Below, piece by piece: positions 34,800 to 46,700 of a stretch of DNA of 64,000 nucleotides. Every line of letters starts with the position of its first letter. Positions within the stretch are counted from its first letter, which is position 1. The notes beneath the pieces are model-generated. The model was not told the DNA's origin. It did no database searches and was given only the letters and a program-made list of their open reading frames with translations. The stretch is from Onthophagus taurus (lineage: Eukaryota > Arthropoda > Insecta > Coleoptera > Scarabaeidae), in contig NC_091976.1 of the NCBI RefSeq assembly GCF_036711975.1, forward strand, positions 19,964,001-20,028,000, read 5' to 3'. Made by a program: the position numbers and the translations under genes.

Positions 34800-35815
34800 C
34801 TGATTGAAATTAAAACGGAACCTCATACCGACGGAATACAATTTCAACCAACCGTATAAGGTCATATTTAGTAGCAGGGATGATTGGGCGAAGGGAGGGC
34901 CTCAACTAAAAAGAGGAGCCCTAGCCTGGTACACCGATGCTTCAAAGACAGTAAGATCTGGAGTAGGCATGATCATCAGTGGACCAAATAGCCACATCAA
35001 ATTGCCCCTCAGCTCGGACTTAACAATTTTCCAAGCAGAAGTTCTTGCTATAAACTTCTGCACCGCTTTGAACCTACAGAAAGGACAAAAAGGTGCATCC
35101 ATAAACATTTTCACAGACAGTCGGGCCGCCTTAAAGGCAATTCAGGCCTACACGTGCGGCTCCGCACTGATCAGAGAGTGTACCAACAACCTGAGAGAAC
35201 TCGCTAGGGGCAATGATGTTACCCTATGGTGGGTTCCAGGTCACAGCAACATTGAGGGCAATGAGAAGGCCGCACGCCCTTCATTGGACCCCAATCTGGA
35301 TGTGGACTACAAAAAAGCCACCTAAAACAAACAATCAACAACTGGGAGGCTTCAAAGATAGCCTTACGCTGGAAAGAACTTCCAGGTCACAGACAAGCGA
35401 AGAGTATGATAACTCTGTCGCAAAACAAAACCAAAGAGGTTTTATGCCTCAGCAAAGGGGATCTAAGAACGCTCTCAGGCTACCTGACCGGCCATGTGCC
35501 CCTAAAATACCACCTCTTCCATATTGGACAAGCTGAGGATCAAACTTGTCGACTATGCAACGACGAGTCAGAAACTGCTGAACATATACTGTGCAATTGC
35601 GTCGCCAGAGGCCGTCTAAGGCACAACGTCTTCGGTAAAACTCCCCTGTTACCTACCGACATAAAGGTTCAAGACCTCAGGACAATACTAAGGTTCATTA
35701 AGGACCTACATTTGCCCTAAACCTTTGGAGGGCTAAAGTTACAATAGATCTTATAGGTCGCCGTAACGAGAGGGGCCGCTCTCTTCAGCCCGGCAGCAAT
35801 AATAATAATAATAGA
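34800..35815 (+). pseudogene. I-type LINE 3' end: RNase H and C-terminal zinc motif
   Basis: Frame 34804-35325 carries RNase H: LAWYTDASKTVRSGVGMIIS, TIFQAEVLAINFC, NIFTDSRAALKAIQ and VTLWWVPGHSNIEGNEKA. The frame shifts near 35320 and continues at 35406-35720 with LSKGDLRTLSGYLTGH and CRLCNDESETAEHILCNC, the terminal cysteine/histidine motif. The 3' UTR ends in a short AAT repeat (about 35798-35813), as in I-clade LINEs. 5'-truncated; the frameshift is in the RNase H to zinc linker. Inserted into the TA-flanked element. Confidence 0.88.
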
Positions 35816-37483
35816 AAAACAAAGTTTCCGGCTGCTTTTCTGCTAACTATTTTTTTTTGTAAAATTGGACAAAATGTTTTTCGTCTTCCTAGTCTTTCTG
35901 TTTTACTAATGGATTGTTAATAATCTTTACACTTTTATTACATGTACCTTGGACTGGTCTAAGGTACAAACATGCCATTGGTCTAAGGTACACGTTTGGT
36001 AACGTTTTTGAACAGTCGTTCTTGTTTTACTATATTATGTTTACAAGCATCTCCATTACTTTTAAATTAAAGAGGAGTGAACACAAAATATACCGGACCA
36101 AGAATTTTTAACTCAGCACTTAATGTAGAGTGAAAATACTTAGTTTAATCAAACTTAAAAATTTACTTTACGACACTAAAAACGTTAAACTAAACTAAAA
36201 ATAACGGAAATCAAAAACCTTCTTTTTAAAGATTCTTGTTTTATAAGTAAAACTACTACCGGTCCATAGTACATTCAGTCCAAGGTACAACACATTCCCC
36301 TATTATCTTTCATTTCTTGGCATAATATACCATTACAAAAGGCATTCTAGAATACAGAATTAAAGAGCCTTAAGAGACTCAGTATGTTATTTATATAGCT
36401 ATTGGATCCTCAGTGGTGTCATAAACCAATTCTTTGTTCGTGAGAGAGTTGTGAATAATCTTCACGAGCTAATCGGCAGAAGCTAAATGCAAGTTCACAC
36501 TTACAGAATTCTGTATACACTTCAATGGAACGTGTACAAAATAGCACTAATCTCATGCTTCAATTTACTGCTTAGAAACCCTAAGATTTCCCGCGTGCCG
36601 ATCACAGACCAAGATCGTGTTCATAACCGATCAGGTAAGTATTATCTTCGATTTCTAAGCATAATATATCATTATAAAACGACATTCTAGAACGCAGAAT
36701 TAAGGAAAGAGCCTTCAGAGACTCAGTATGGCATTTACATAGCTGTTGGATCCTCAATGGTGTCATAACTTAACTCCTTGTTCGTGAGATAATTATTGGC
36801 AATCCTCATGAGGTAATCAGGCGAAGTTTATCCATTTTCACACTTGTAGAATTCTATACACACTTTAATGGAGTGTGTACTGGCATCTAGATTTGTACTA
36901 ATCTCATGATTCAATTTATTGCTTGGGAACCCAGAGATGTCCCGTGTGCTGATCATAGATTAAGATCGTCCATATAACCGATCAGGTAAGTATTATCTTC
37001 CATTTCTAGCCATAATACACCATTATAAACGGACATCTTGATGTTTCTGCCTAATTCTGCTCGATGTCTGAAATCAAATGCTTTGCTTTTTATCTTGAGG
37101 GGAACACATCATTGCTTAGCGTTGACATATAGGAAAACTTTATGTGTTTTTCCCAACCAACTTTCAGGAAGATGTTTAAGTTGTGAGTTAAACTGTATAC
37201 ACGTTTTGTGGAATACGTAATTATTTTTGGATTAATCATTTATTTCGGATTTTCATCAGTTAAGGATTTCCTTTGCCCGGAAATTGCTTCTGTCAGTAAT
37301 GAATAAACCTTATCCATCGAACGTGTTACTAATTTGGGTCGGTTCTAATTAGAACAGCTGTTATTTCAAATCAATTTATATTAATTGCCATTTATAAGTT
37401 ACGGTTCCAAATCCTGCTTTATGACTTTGCTGTTGTCGAATCACTTATTATTAATTGAAACATTTCTACTCGTGACGTATTAT

Positions 37484-38480
37484 ACAGTGTGTCCAGATTT
37501 CCATGCTCACCATGGCTATATCGGATATTATAAGAGATCGAGCAACGGTTAAATGGGGAATGTTTCGCAGAATTCATTGCTCGCAACAAATCATATTTCA
37601 AATTCATCGTAACTTTTTTCGTTTTTGAGATATTTTGAAAAAAAAGCGCTTTTCAATAATATATAACATGCCTAATAAATCTTTAGTTATACCAGAGATA
37701 TGGACAAAAAATTATTTTTCGCTAGCACGAAATTAGTAGGCTATGAAATTAAACATCACGTCGCTAAACCGAATGATAAGCTCTGTCTCTATTGATAGGT
37801 AAAAGTCGAATTAGTCAGAGTGTAATAACTTTGTCTACTAACTATTGCTAATTTCCTAATAACCGTTAAGAAATCAAAATAGTAAGTACCTACTGACAAT
37901 GGCACATACATTTTCAAATGAAGAAAAGGTTGATATGTTGGAAGTGTATTTCATTGCACGAAAGCCGAAATCCACTGTTCATACATACAACATTGAAAAA
38001 AAAGAAATACCACTCGTACAAACCAATAATAGTGCAAGGTTTAAGCGATGATGACCATACCCAAAGATTAGAATTTAGCAGATGGTATCATGAAAAATGT
38101 AAAAACGATGATGATTTTTCTAGGAAAGTACTTTGGCCAGATAAAATACGGTTTACCAATTGTGGAGTGTTCAATAATTATCATTATTGGTCTATTGAAA
38201 ATCCACATTTGGTCAAGCAAAGGAGATTTGAAACTCGACTTGGTTTTAATGTTTGGTTTGCTTGATACGTACCGTTATGGGCATCTTTTTTTGTATTTTT
38301 GAGTATTTGTTTTTTTCATTTTAGATAATTACTTAATAGGTCAATTTATCTTTGATTATAATTTAACTGGCGACAGATATTTAAAGCTACTAATAAACGA
38401 AATTATGCCTGTTATTATCTGACAAGTTGTTAACCCCGAAAGCATCCAAAATATCTGGTTTCAGCAAGATAGCTGCCGGT
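37484..38480 (+). pseudogene. Mariner-like (HTH/DDE) transposase relic
   Basis: It starts near TACAGTGTGTCCAGATTTCC (37482), a mariner-type end. From 37899: MAHTFSNEEKVDMLEVYFIA (start of the insect HTH-type transposase). Later come HSYKPIIVQGLSDDDHTQRL, WPDKIRFTNCGVFNNYHYWS, ENPHLVKQRRF and LGFNVWFA, and after stops FDYNLTGDRYLKLL-like and WFQQDSC sequence (to about 38475). The first catalytic aspartate region (WPDKIRF) and the second (QQD) are recognisable. The third region is lost. Inactive. Confidence 0.75.
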
Positions 38481-41400
38481 CCATAATGCTTGTGATGTAA
38501 AGTTTATTTCTCTTTCTGTGTCGAATCTATTGGTGAGTACACGTGAGAAACGAGTTATCATCGGCGTAAAGGACCGGCCGAGGGTGGCACCGATTACCTG
38601 AGTCTGATTTACGATCTGCTATTGGTGGCTTATAAATAGTTCCCGTGCGGTTATTATAAACATTTCGAAAAAATTTTATTAGAAAAATCGCTTCAGAATA
38701 ATGTATCCTTCAACCGTATAATGCTGTGATGCGGAAGACGGGGCACTCTGTATATATGCACTTGTACCACAGTATATATAACAGACAGTACTCTCACTCA
38801 GTGGCGGCACGTTTGATGTGGCGAATTGATTTTCAATGACCTCGAAGCCATTATTCTGGCATAAAACACAACAGGTCCGCATTAAAAATATTTAAAACGT
38901 CGAAAATATTAAATTAAAAAAGTTATTCGCAATTAAATTTCTGAACTGATAAAAACATTAGTTATTGAGTTATATATTATATAAGTAATAACGTCATTAT
39001 TTATAATATTTGATATTTTATTTTAATCTTTACACTTGTCGTTACGGCTCTGCACAAAAACAAACCTCACAGACACACTGGCGATTAGCAAGATTTAAAC
39101 CAGCGTAATGGCCGCTCGCCTGCGTAATGAGGGCTGCGCATATCTTCCCGCCAAACCGAGTGAGAGTACTGTCTGTTATTTATACTGTGCTTGTACTATC
39201 CATTTTCAATTACGGTCGTGTACTTTATAATTTATGCATTGATGCTTTTGGTGCTGCCTATGTTCAGTGAGTGCACTATTGCTGTTTCGGTTTATATTCG
39301 GTATCGGGAGAGACTATCTCACTGGGTTGGGTCGCATCGGGGAGTATTGCACACTGCTCTTCTTATTGATAACAGTTTCCTCTCTGTTTTATATCTAAAT
39401 CAGCTTTCGTTATAACGTTCATAATATAAACGTTTGGTATTTGTGATTTACTTCAATTATATTGTTTTTCTTTCTCGACACGCATCAATATATCAATATA
39501 AAATGTAAAAGTTCAATCCATTAACTCGATAAAGTTGTACAATGGTTTGAAAACAAAAAGATAAAGTGAAAACCGCACAACCATCGCATTATAGCCGTTG
39601 TTGGACATTGCTCGGGGTTTCTAAAAGAATCTTAGGAAATTCTCAATCGATTGAAGGGTAATGGAGTGTAAAAGGCTGGCATCGCGAAGGCGTGACATTT
39701 TCCACGAGGATCTTCCTTTTCAACTGGGGGAGTCGTTCCTTTGCGCTGATTAATAATAATTATAATGTCCTACAGCAACATCTAAAACGGGAACACATTT
39801 TCTTATAAAAAAATCGATGGCATCCTGAAAGGGGCTGCGTACATCTGTATGACGGGCAAATTTTTCCGCGAAATTTGGTCACGTCTCTTCCGGTGCCTTG
39901 TGACCAACAGAAAAGTTATTTAATATCCTGCCGGAGTGACCAACGTATTATAATAATGCTGTCCGGCCGGATGAAAGCCACGTTCCGGCTCCAGTTATTA
40001 TAGAAGTTTCTAGGAACGGAAACAGATGGCCTGTTATAGTTTTATGTATTTTGTTTCCAACGGTAACCCTGCATGCTCGTTTAAAAACATCAAATGACAC
40101 GTTTTCTTTATTTTAACCATTACCTTTTACATAATACACCCATTAACGTTAAAAAAATATTCTCTCGGGTACAGAGTTGAGTGCGGCTTGGTAATTTTCA
40201 AATTCTACCTTCGTTGTTTACTGTTATGAATTCTTTGCTTAAAATCGTTGGATTAACTTTTGTATACAGTTGTATGTGTATATTGGATCTGTCTGAAAAA
40301 TTTCATATACGAAAACGTTTCCCCTTCATATATTTTACGTGTCCAATAATTCCGAGCTGGAGGGGACGTATTTGTCAATAATATTGAAAATTTTTAGGCC
40401 CTCCGGAACCGGTTGGTATGGTATCATCACCTCGGCGGGATTTTCCCTTATATAGCGGTATACGACGGTATTGGTGGAGCGTCGATGATATTGCAACCTC
40501 TTTCAGCTAAATTCGAAACAAAATCTGTGATCTTCCTTTATAAAAAGATTCTTTTTTATTTTTTTTTATTTACATCTCTCTTAAAACCTGAAACCATCTG
40601 AAGTAGTTAGTCGGATAAAATGGTTGTAAACACGCACGCTTTAAGTAACCGTGTCCGCGAATACAAGCAAAAAGCCTAAAGTTGGGAAACTGGCGTTGAA
40701 TAATTCCGGCGACATGTTGACGCCCATAAAGTTCTCTTTCCTCCCTCTCCGTTAAAACTTTACGACCACGGTTGCATTAACTTTGTCCTCCAACATTAAA
40801 CGTTGCTAATTGAGTAGTATATTGAGGTTATACTTAGGTAGATTGAGTTTACAATAATCTTGTTTTATCAACAGTTAAATTGAGTTTACTGCAAAGTATA
40901 TCCAAATGGTGTAAGAAAAAGGATAAAAACATTACAATAAACTAAATTTTATTCAATACATGTACAGTGTATTTTCCGTTTTAGTTTAAACTCAATTTAA
41001 ATACACGAATTCTGAGAGGATATTTGCATACATACACATTTCCGGTTCTTATTTGTTATGTACTCATCTCCGATTCCAGACAATTTCAAAACGCAATTCT
41101 CCAAGATCTGTTCAATAACAATTTGTTCAAAATTCTATCACGACATATTGAAATAATAATTCCCATTGCTTAATTACACGGTATGTGGTCGTTGAAAATG
41201 AGGGTGGCGGCGCCGGGAATTCGGCTGAAATCAATTTCGGCGCGCCGTAATCGCTGTATTCATTAAAATCAGTCCGGTTAATCGTTGTTTAGCGTAGTGA
41301 TCCTATTCGAAAGGGGTCACAAACTCGCCCTAAATCCACGCGCTGGTCCAGATCGGGGGATTGATCTGGCGAACCCGCCACGACGGCGCCAGCATTCGGC

Positions 41401-41690
41401 GCCAAGCACGACGCCACAGAGTCTCAAAGACGTCTTTGTGCCGCTTTGCGACTTCAAAACATCCCTCTTCGATCTGTGTCAGGGTATTTGCTAAGCTTTC
41501 ACTGCAAAAAAATCAATAATAATAGATTTTCATTATTTAATTTCTTCTTTGATTTCTTGCACATACAAAATATACATACAATGAGAGAGTATTGTTATCA
41601 TACAAAAATATGACCTTGATATTTTATATAATTTATAGAAAATGAGGTGGTTATCCTGGAAGATTATAATTTGGTATAACTCAAATGTTC
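38480..41690. other. Intergenic, no gene; an inverted repeat and GC-richer patches
   Basis: No coding gene is recognised. It contains the inverted-repeat pair 38764-38807 / 39148-39196. Patches richer in GC than the surroundings, without open frames that look like proteins, lie at about 39600-40060 and 41190-41470. The open frames at 39191, 40181 and 40413 are short and unsupported. Confidence 0.6.
38764..39196. mobile_element. Candidate MITE with ~45-bp inverted repeats
   Basis: The arms at 38764-38807 and 39148-39196 are inverted copies that share an exact 22-base core (ATAACAGACAGTACTCTCAC followed by TC). The whole spans about 430 bp, with no coding capacity. Target duplication not resolved. 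Confidence 0.55.
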
Positions 41691-43700
41691 GTTTCTATCC
41701 GAACTTCAACCCAACTTCAAAGCAGTTCAACCCGAAACCAGCCCATCCCAACTAGTACGAATTCATAGTTGATACGTGGTAGGGTTGGGTTGGTTAGCAA
41801 ATCTACAGCAACCTAACTTAACTTCAAACCAACCAAACACTAAAGCAAAGGAATGTAATCCATAGCAGCCTAACCCGAAAGGAACGTAATCATAAAGCAA
41901 TCAAATACCAAATGAAACTAACCGGTACTTTGGGAACCTAAAGTAACCCAACCTAACTTCAAAGCAACCCAAATGCAATCCCAAAGTAAATGAAACCAAC
42001 TCTAAAGCAAGACAACGAAAACCAAATGCATCCCAACCCAACTCCAAAGCAATTCAACCCAACTTTAAAGCAGTTCAACCCCAAACCAGCCCATCCCAAC
42101 TAATACGAATTTATAGTTGATATGTGGTAGGGTTGGGTTGGTTAGCAAATCCACAGCAACCCACTCGAAGCAATGGTAAGACAAAATGAAGTATATATAA
42201 TAATGGGTCAAGAGTCAAATATGAGAAAAGCAAAACAACTACAGACGGATGAACAAAACGGATGTTTTATACAGTCGGGAAGTGGACTGGGGAGACCGCT
42301 GGCCTGGGGGAAAGACAAGGCATAATGATTGAGATGAAAGAATGGATAACGAACGATTTAGATAAAAATTTCGAGGAACTTTTGAATGTCTTGGAAGTAA
42401 ACGTTAGAAGAGCGAAGAAACCTGTTATCGTAGCGGGAGATTTTAATGCGAGAAGGTGTGTAGAGGTGTGTAGTAGGTAAAATAAATAACAAGAGCGTTA
42501 CTCAACGATGGATCAACACTAACGTATAACGACCATAATGGATCTTCGGTATTCGACCTGACTTTTGTAAGAGAGGAAATGTTAAAAGTAACGGAGTTGA
42601 TGAAGAAATAAAGACTTTGAGTGATCATACTCCTATTGTTTTTACCATTAAGAGTAAAGTAGAAAAAAATAACATGGAAATTGAATCCAGAAAATGGAAA
42701 ATTATGGAGGAAGGACTAAAAATACTAGAAAAGACTTTGTACCAAAAAGCAAAGAATATATTAACTTTCGATGCAGTACGACTTTCGACAAAAGAACTCA
42801 CTCAATCATGAGATAGGGGTTTTAAAAGGAAATACTGTGGAACAAAGAGAAGAGAACCTGTCTACTGGTGGGATGACCAAGAAGCCTAGGCAAGAGCTAA
42901 CTATATAGCCAGAAGAAAAAGGATGCAAAGAATCAGACGGAAGTGTGGTACAGCTAAGGAGGAGGTGAATGCACGAGAAGAATATAGACTGGCAAAAGAG
43001 GAATTAACGAATATAATAAAAAGAAATAAAGAAGGCAAGTGGAAAAGTTTATGCGATGAATTGGAAAACAACATATGGAGAATAGCGTATTAGATTGTAT
43101 CGAAACCCACCCCAAGCCAACCCAACCCAACTCCAAAGTAATAGAAAACAACCCAAATACAATCCCAAAGTAAATGAAACCAACTCTAAAGCAAGACGAT
43201 GAAAACCCAATGTATCCCAACCCAACTCCGAAGCAATAGAAACCAACCCTTTTCTAACTCTAAAGAAATGTGACAAAACCCCAAAGAAATGTAACCGCAA
43301 AAGAATGCATCTTAAAATCAAGATATCTACCCGCAAAGAACCCAATCGAATTCTAAAGTAAATCAACCCAACATTAAAACAGCTTAACCCCATAGCAAGC
43401 CAATCCAACTAATTGTAATTTAAAGTTAACACATGGTAGTGTTAGATTGCTTTGGAAATCTGAAGTAACTCAATCTAACCTCAAAATAAACGGAACTAAT
43501 TCCAAGGCATTCCAACTGAACCCTAAAGTAATAACATTTTATCCTGTAGTAGCCAAATCCAACACCAAAGCAATTCAACACCAAGGGAGTATAACGACAT
43601 AGCACCTAAACTTTAAAGTACCTACAAAGTAAACCAGCTCCAAAGCAAACCAACCAAACGCCAAAGGAACTTAACAACAAAATTAGCCAACTTAACTTCA
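41690..43700. repeat. CCAACCCAACTCCAAAGCAA minisatellite, split by a LINE fragment
   Basis: Two blocks (about 41690-42175 and 43093-43700) are made of variants of CCCAACTCCAAAGCAA at about 20-25 bp. A longer segment containing GATACGTGGTAGGGTTGGGT recurs about 340 bp apart (41730-41815 and 42070-42165) and again, more diverged, near 43375-43475. The array is therefore a higher-order repeat of roughly 340 bp. The open minus frames at 42954-43408 are repeat translations. Confidence 0.85.
42240..43092 (+). pseudogene. R1/jockey-like LINE endonuclease fragment
   Basis: Plus-strand reading across frameshifts: KPVIVAGDFNARR (endonuclease motif), FDLTFVREEMLKVTEL, LSDHTPIVFTI-like SDH motif at 42617, then RREPVYWWDDQEA and EYRLAKEELTNIIKRNKEGK, WKSLCDELENNIWR. 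The order (GDFNA, SDH, YWW, IKR-K-W-LC) is the endonuclease to reverse transcriptase linker of insect LINEs. It stops abruptly where the minisatellite resumes. Inactive. Confidence 0.82.
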
Positions 43701-46700
43701 AAACAAACCAATCGATGACACCTCGTCTTTGTAATATCTATGTAGTTTTTGAACTCTTGAAGATTGGTCAGAATCCTCAAATAAAGTTGATTTTGTATAT
43801 TTGCGTGACGTTTCTCATCTGGTTCGTAGTTAACTGAGATGAGTTTAACGGTTCTTCTTTTAGGAGGAGATGCCCGGAGATTTCCCGCCTCCGTGATACC
43901 TCTGAAAAACCTTTACGATGAGTGCTAAAAGTGTTAAGTTAGAAAATTAATGAAACTGTTGAGATATTTTTGTCACCATTGTTGTTTAGCTGTCTTAGCT
44001 GTATGTCCAAATTGGTGTGCTAATTTAATTTCCTAATTTCAGGATGTTATAACTAACTGCATTAGTTTTTAAGAAATCACTAATTAAATCTCGAATCGAA
44101 CGTCTTAAAGTTACCCAATTTCTGGTGCAATCCGATTTTCTCGAATTCTAGCTATGACATTTTACTTTAATATGTGGAATAAGATATTTTAATATTAAGT
44201 ATGAGAATATAACGACGCATGCCATTAGTGTTATACAGAAAGATATGAAATTCTTGAATACTGTGACATTTGGTGACAAAAAAGAAGGTCCACACGGGAA
44301 TTTAGTTTTCATATCATGTTCTTGGTAAGGGAGGCAAAGAGATGCAGAAAAATTAAGATACGGAGGTCGTCCCGGATACCAGTACTTTAGTGGTAGACCG
44401 TGCGAATTGAAAAACTGCGGCCCCAAGTTGCAGAAATCGACCCTGGAGACGCCGTTTGGGTTCCGTTTTCTCGTTGGTTTTTTCATTTCAGGCCGCGTCG
44501 CTTTGCGGACCGCGTATATAAGACAATTTCGGTGCGTCGTTAGGGCCACTTGGCGTCCGACCAGACATCATAACCCGGTTCCATTTCTATCCTTGGGGAT
44601 AAGGCGTTCCGGGATCCGCTTTGCTTCGGCCAACTGGCGCGGGCTACTCACTAATGGCCGTCGGCGATTCTTTACTTCTCACTTTGCTTACAGGCGGAAA
44701 CTTCGCCTCTCTACGTTAATTGCTCGAAAACCATCTGCATTTTACTGGAACTACTACGATTTGGATTTTAGTTTTAAATGCGAGAACGCCTTAAGCAGAA
44801 CCAAACGTAATTGTTAGTCATTTCAATTTATTTCATGATTTATTACAATTTTAGAATAATATTATAATTTATATCACTTAACTTTACAAAGTTAAAACAA
44901 TTGAAATATTATCCTATAACATTTTTAAGAGTAAATGTAGAAAGAAAATTTGGAAGATTTGAGAAAGTAATTAAAAGTTAAATTAGCTTTTGGTTTAGAT
45001 GTGCAATTTATTTTCAATTGTAACACGTGCTTGGTAAATTAACTGTTACCGGTAACAGAACACATTCAAGAAATATTGTAATGTTATCCTGCTGTAGCCC
45101 TTTACTCTATAAATCTCTGCAACCCCGTTTTATTACCGTGTAAAGTCTCTTGTAGGAAGAGGGAAATAATGCGCTCTTAACTGCAATAAATCGAATCTCA
45201 GCGCGAAGTGTTGAGAGAATAGCTCTTCTCTAAGAGTTACGGTGTGGAGATGTCGCTGTATAAAAGAAAGTCTTTGTAGGGTAGGTAAAAATATAAAAAA
45301 TTGAATAAGCATTGTATATAGGAAATTTGAAGGGAAACTAATTCGCGCTTAATTTGGCTTCCTTTATACCAAATTTCTCGACTTTATGCATACAAATTAG
45401 CGTTGTGGAGGCCGCGTGAATTTCGATTAGATAAGTAGATTGGCAGATTCTTAACTGAGGCGGTTCCGGTAACGGAACTTCTCCGTCGTCCGGTAACGAA
45501 GTTTTCGAAAGCAATAAATGGGGACAGTTTACTATACTAATAGCGTTAGGGAAGCGCAAACAGGGTTTCGGCGCAAGTTGGAACATGTCGCTAACGTCTC
45601 CAGAGACTTTGGCTTCCCCGTCAAGGCGTTTATTCTTTTTTTGTTGACTCTTCTCCGCATTCTACGATGCCCAAACCGTAACTAACCAATTTTAAACAAC
45701 TATTTGTCACTCTGAAAGTGTGCCATTACTCTTAAATCCAATTTGAGATTCCATTTCCAAATTAATTGGTTCGTATATTAAAAAATTTAATACCTTTTAC
45801 CTTACACGGATTTTCACGTGCATAATATTTACTGCCGGGGAATTCTCTTATTTTCTTTATGATTCGGTTTCTTCAAAAGTCGTGACGTTCGATCGAAAAA
45901 CGCTAAATCCGAGGAGAAAATTTGCAGTAAATCCACGCGGTTTTGAATGCCTACCTACTACCTTTGCTACCTTCCAGGTGCAATTTTCGCGTATTCCGTA
46001 GATTTCGTCGCAATTTACAGCACCTCAGTTACCGGTCTTCACCAAAGCTTCCAGTTCTGCAAGTTCGCACGTATAGGTACGAAAGGAATGTCTCTAAGGG
46101 ATATGAGTGCAGGGATGCATCGGGCATAATCTACAGAGGATGCCTCAGTTGATGTATCTAACCCAAGGGAAATAAAGAACAAGGTCATGCATGTTGAAAC
46201 CATATACATTTGACATGATATAGACACTCAATTTACTCGAAAATATTACGTAGTATATTAGGGTACAACAATTTTGAGGTGAAAGAAAATTCTGATTTAG
46301 GGTTTTAATTATTTATTCGTTTTTTAGTGTTAATCCGTTTAAACAGGGCGACGCTTTCGTTCACTGTTTCTATTTTCGGTAGCAATTCCAATTCGAGCGT
46401 ACGAGTTAGATTGAATGACGTAATCAAATGATTGAAACTTTTTCAAAGGTGGACGTAAATTGAGGTTTTAACTCGTGAAAAACGTTCGAAATAATTAAAA
46501 CAATGTGAATCTGATAATATTTGTAAATCCAAAAAATAAAATACAGAGAATCCAATTTTTATTCACATCATTAATTTTTAAACTTTTTAATTATCTTGAA
46601 TTTAAATCTTTTGATTTTATTTTTATCGTTTTATTTATGGACACTTTAAGTTTTTATTAACATTCGGCGAACTGGTGTTAGGTTGAAAATAGGATGAGCC

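Larger units (their letters stand above)
34044..36300. mobile_element. TA-flanked DNA element with GTACCTTGGAC repeats and nested LINE pieces
   Basis: The element begins GGAGAAGGTGTTGTACCTTG and ends with the inverted counterpart (CCAAGGTACAACACATTCCCC). That gives terminal inverted repeats of about 23 bp with two mismatches. It is flanked by TA (34042-34043 and 36301-36302). The tandem units at 36641 and 36992 show the empty site with a single TA. Inside, GTACCTTGGAC or its complement recurs subterminally (34054, about 34209-34260, about 35943-35995, about 36261-36294). No transposase of its own is visible. Two LINE fragments fill its middle. This is a non-autonomous Tc1/mariner-like or related element. 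Confidence 0.85.
33930..37035. repeat. Tandem repeat of ~340-351 bp, first copy split by a DNA element
   Basis: Units end in the same string, CGATCAGGTAAGTA. Copy 1 is partial (33930-34043) and resumes at 36301. Unit 2 is 36303-36641 (339 bp), unit 3 is 36642-36992 (351 bp), and a partial fourth runs to about 37035. Shared words include CACTAATCTCATG, CAGACCAAGATCGT, GAGACTCAGTATG and TTGGATCCTCA. No coding signal. Confidence 0.85.

Noticed and set aside
42954..43408. Two long minus frames (88 and 119 codons) rich in hydrophobic residues
   Set aside because: Antisense translations of the CCAACCCAACTCC minisatellite. Their composition comes from the repeat.
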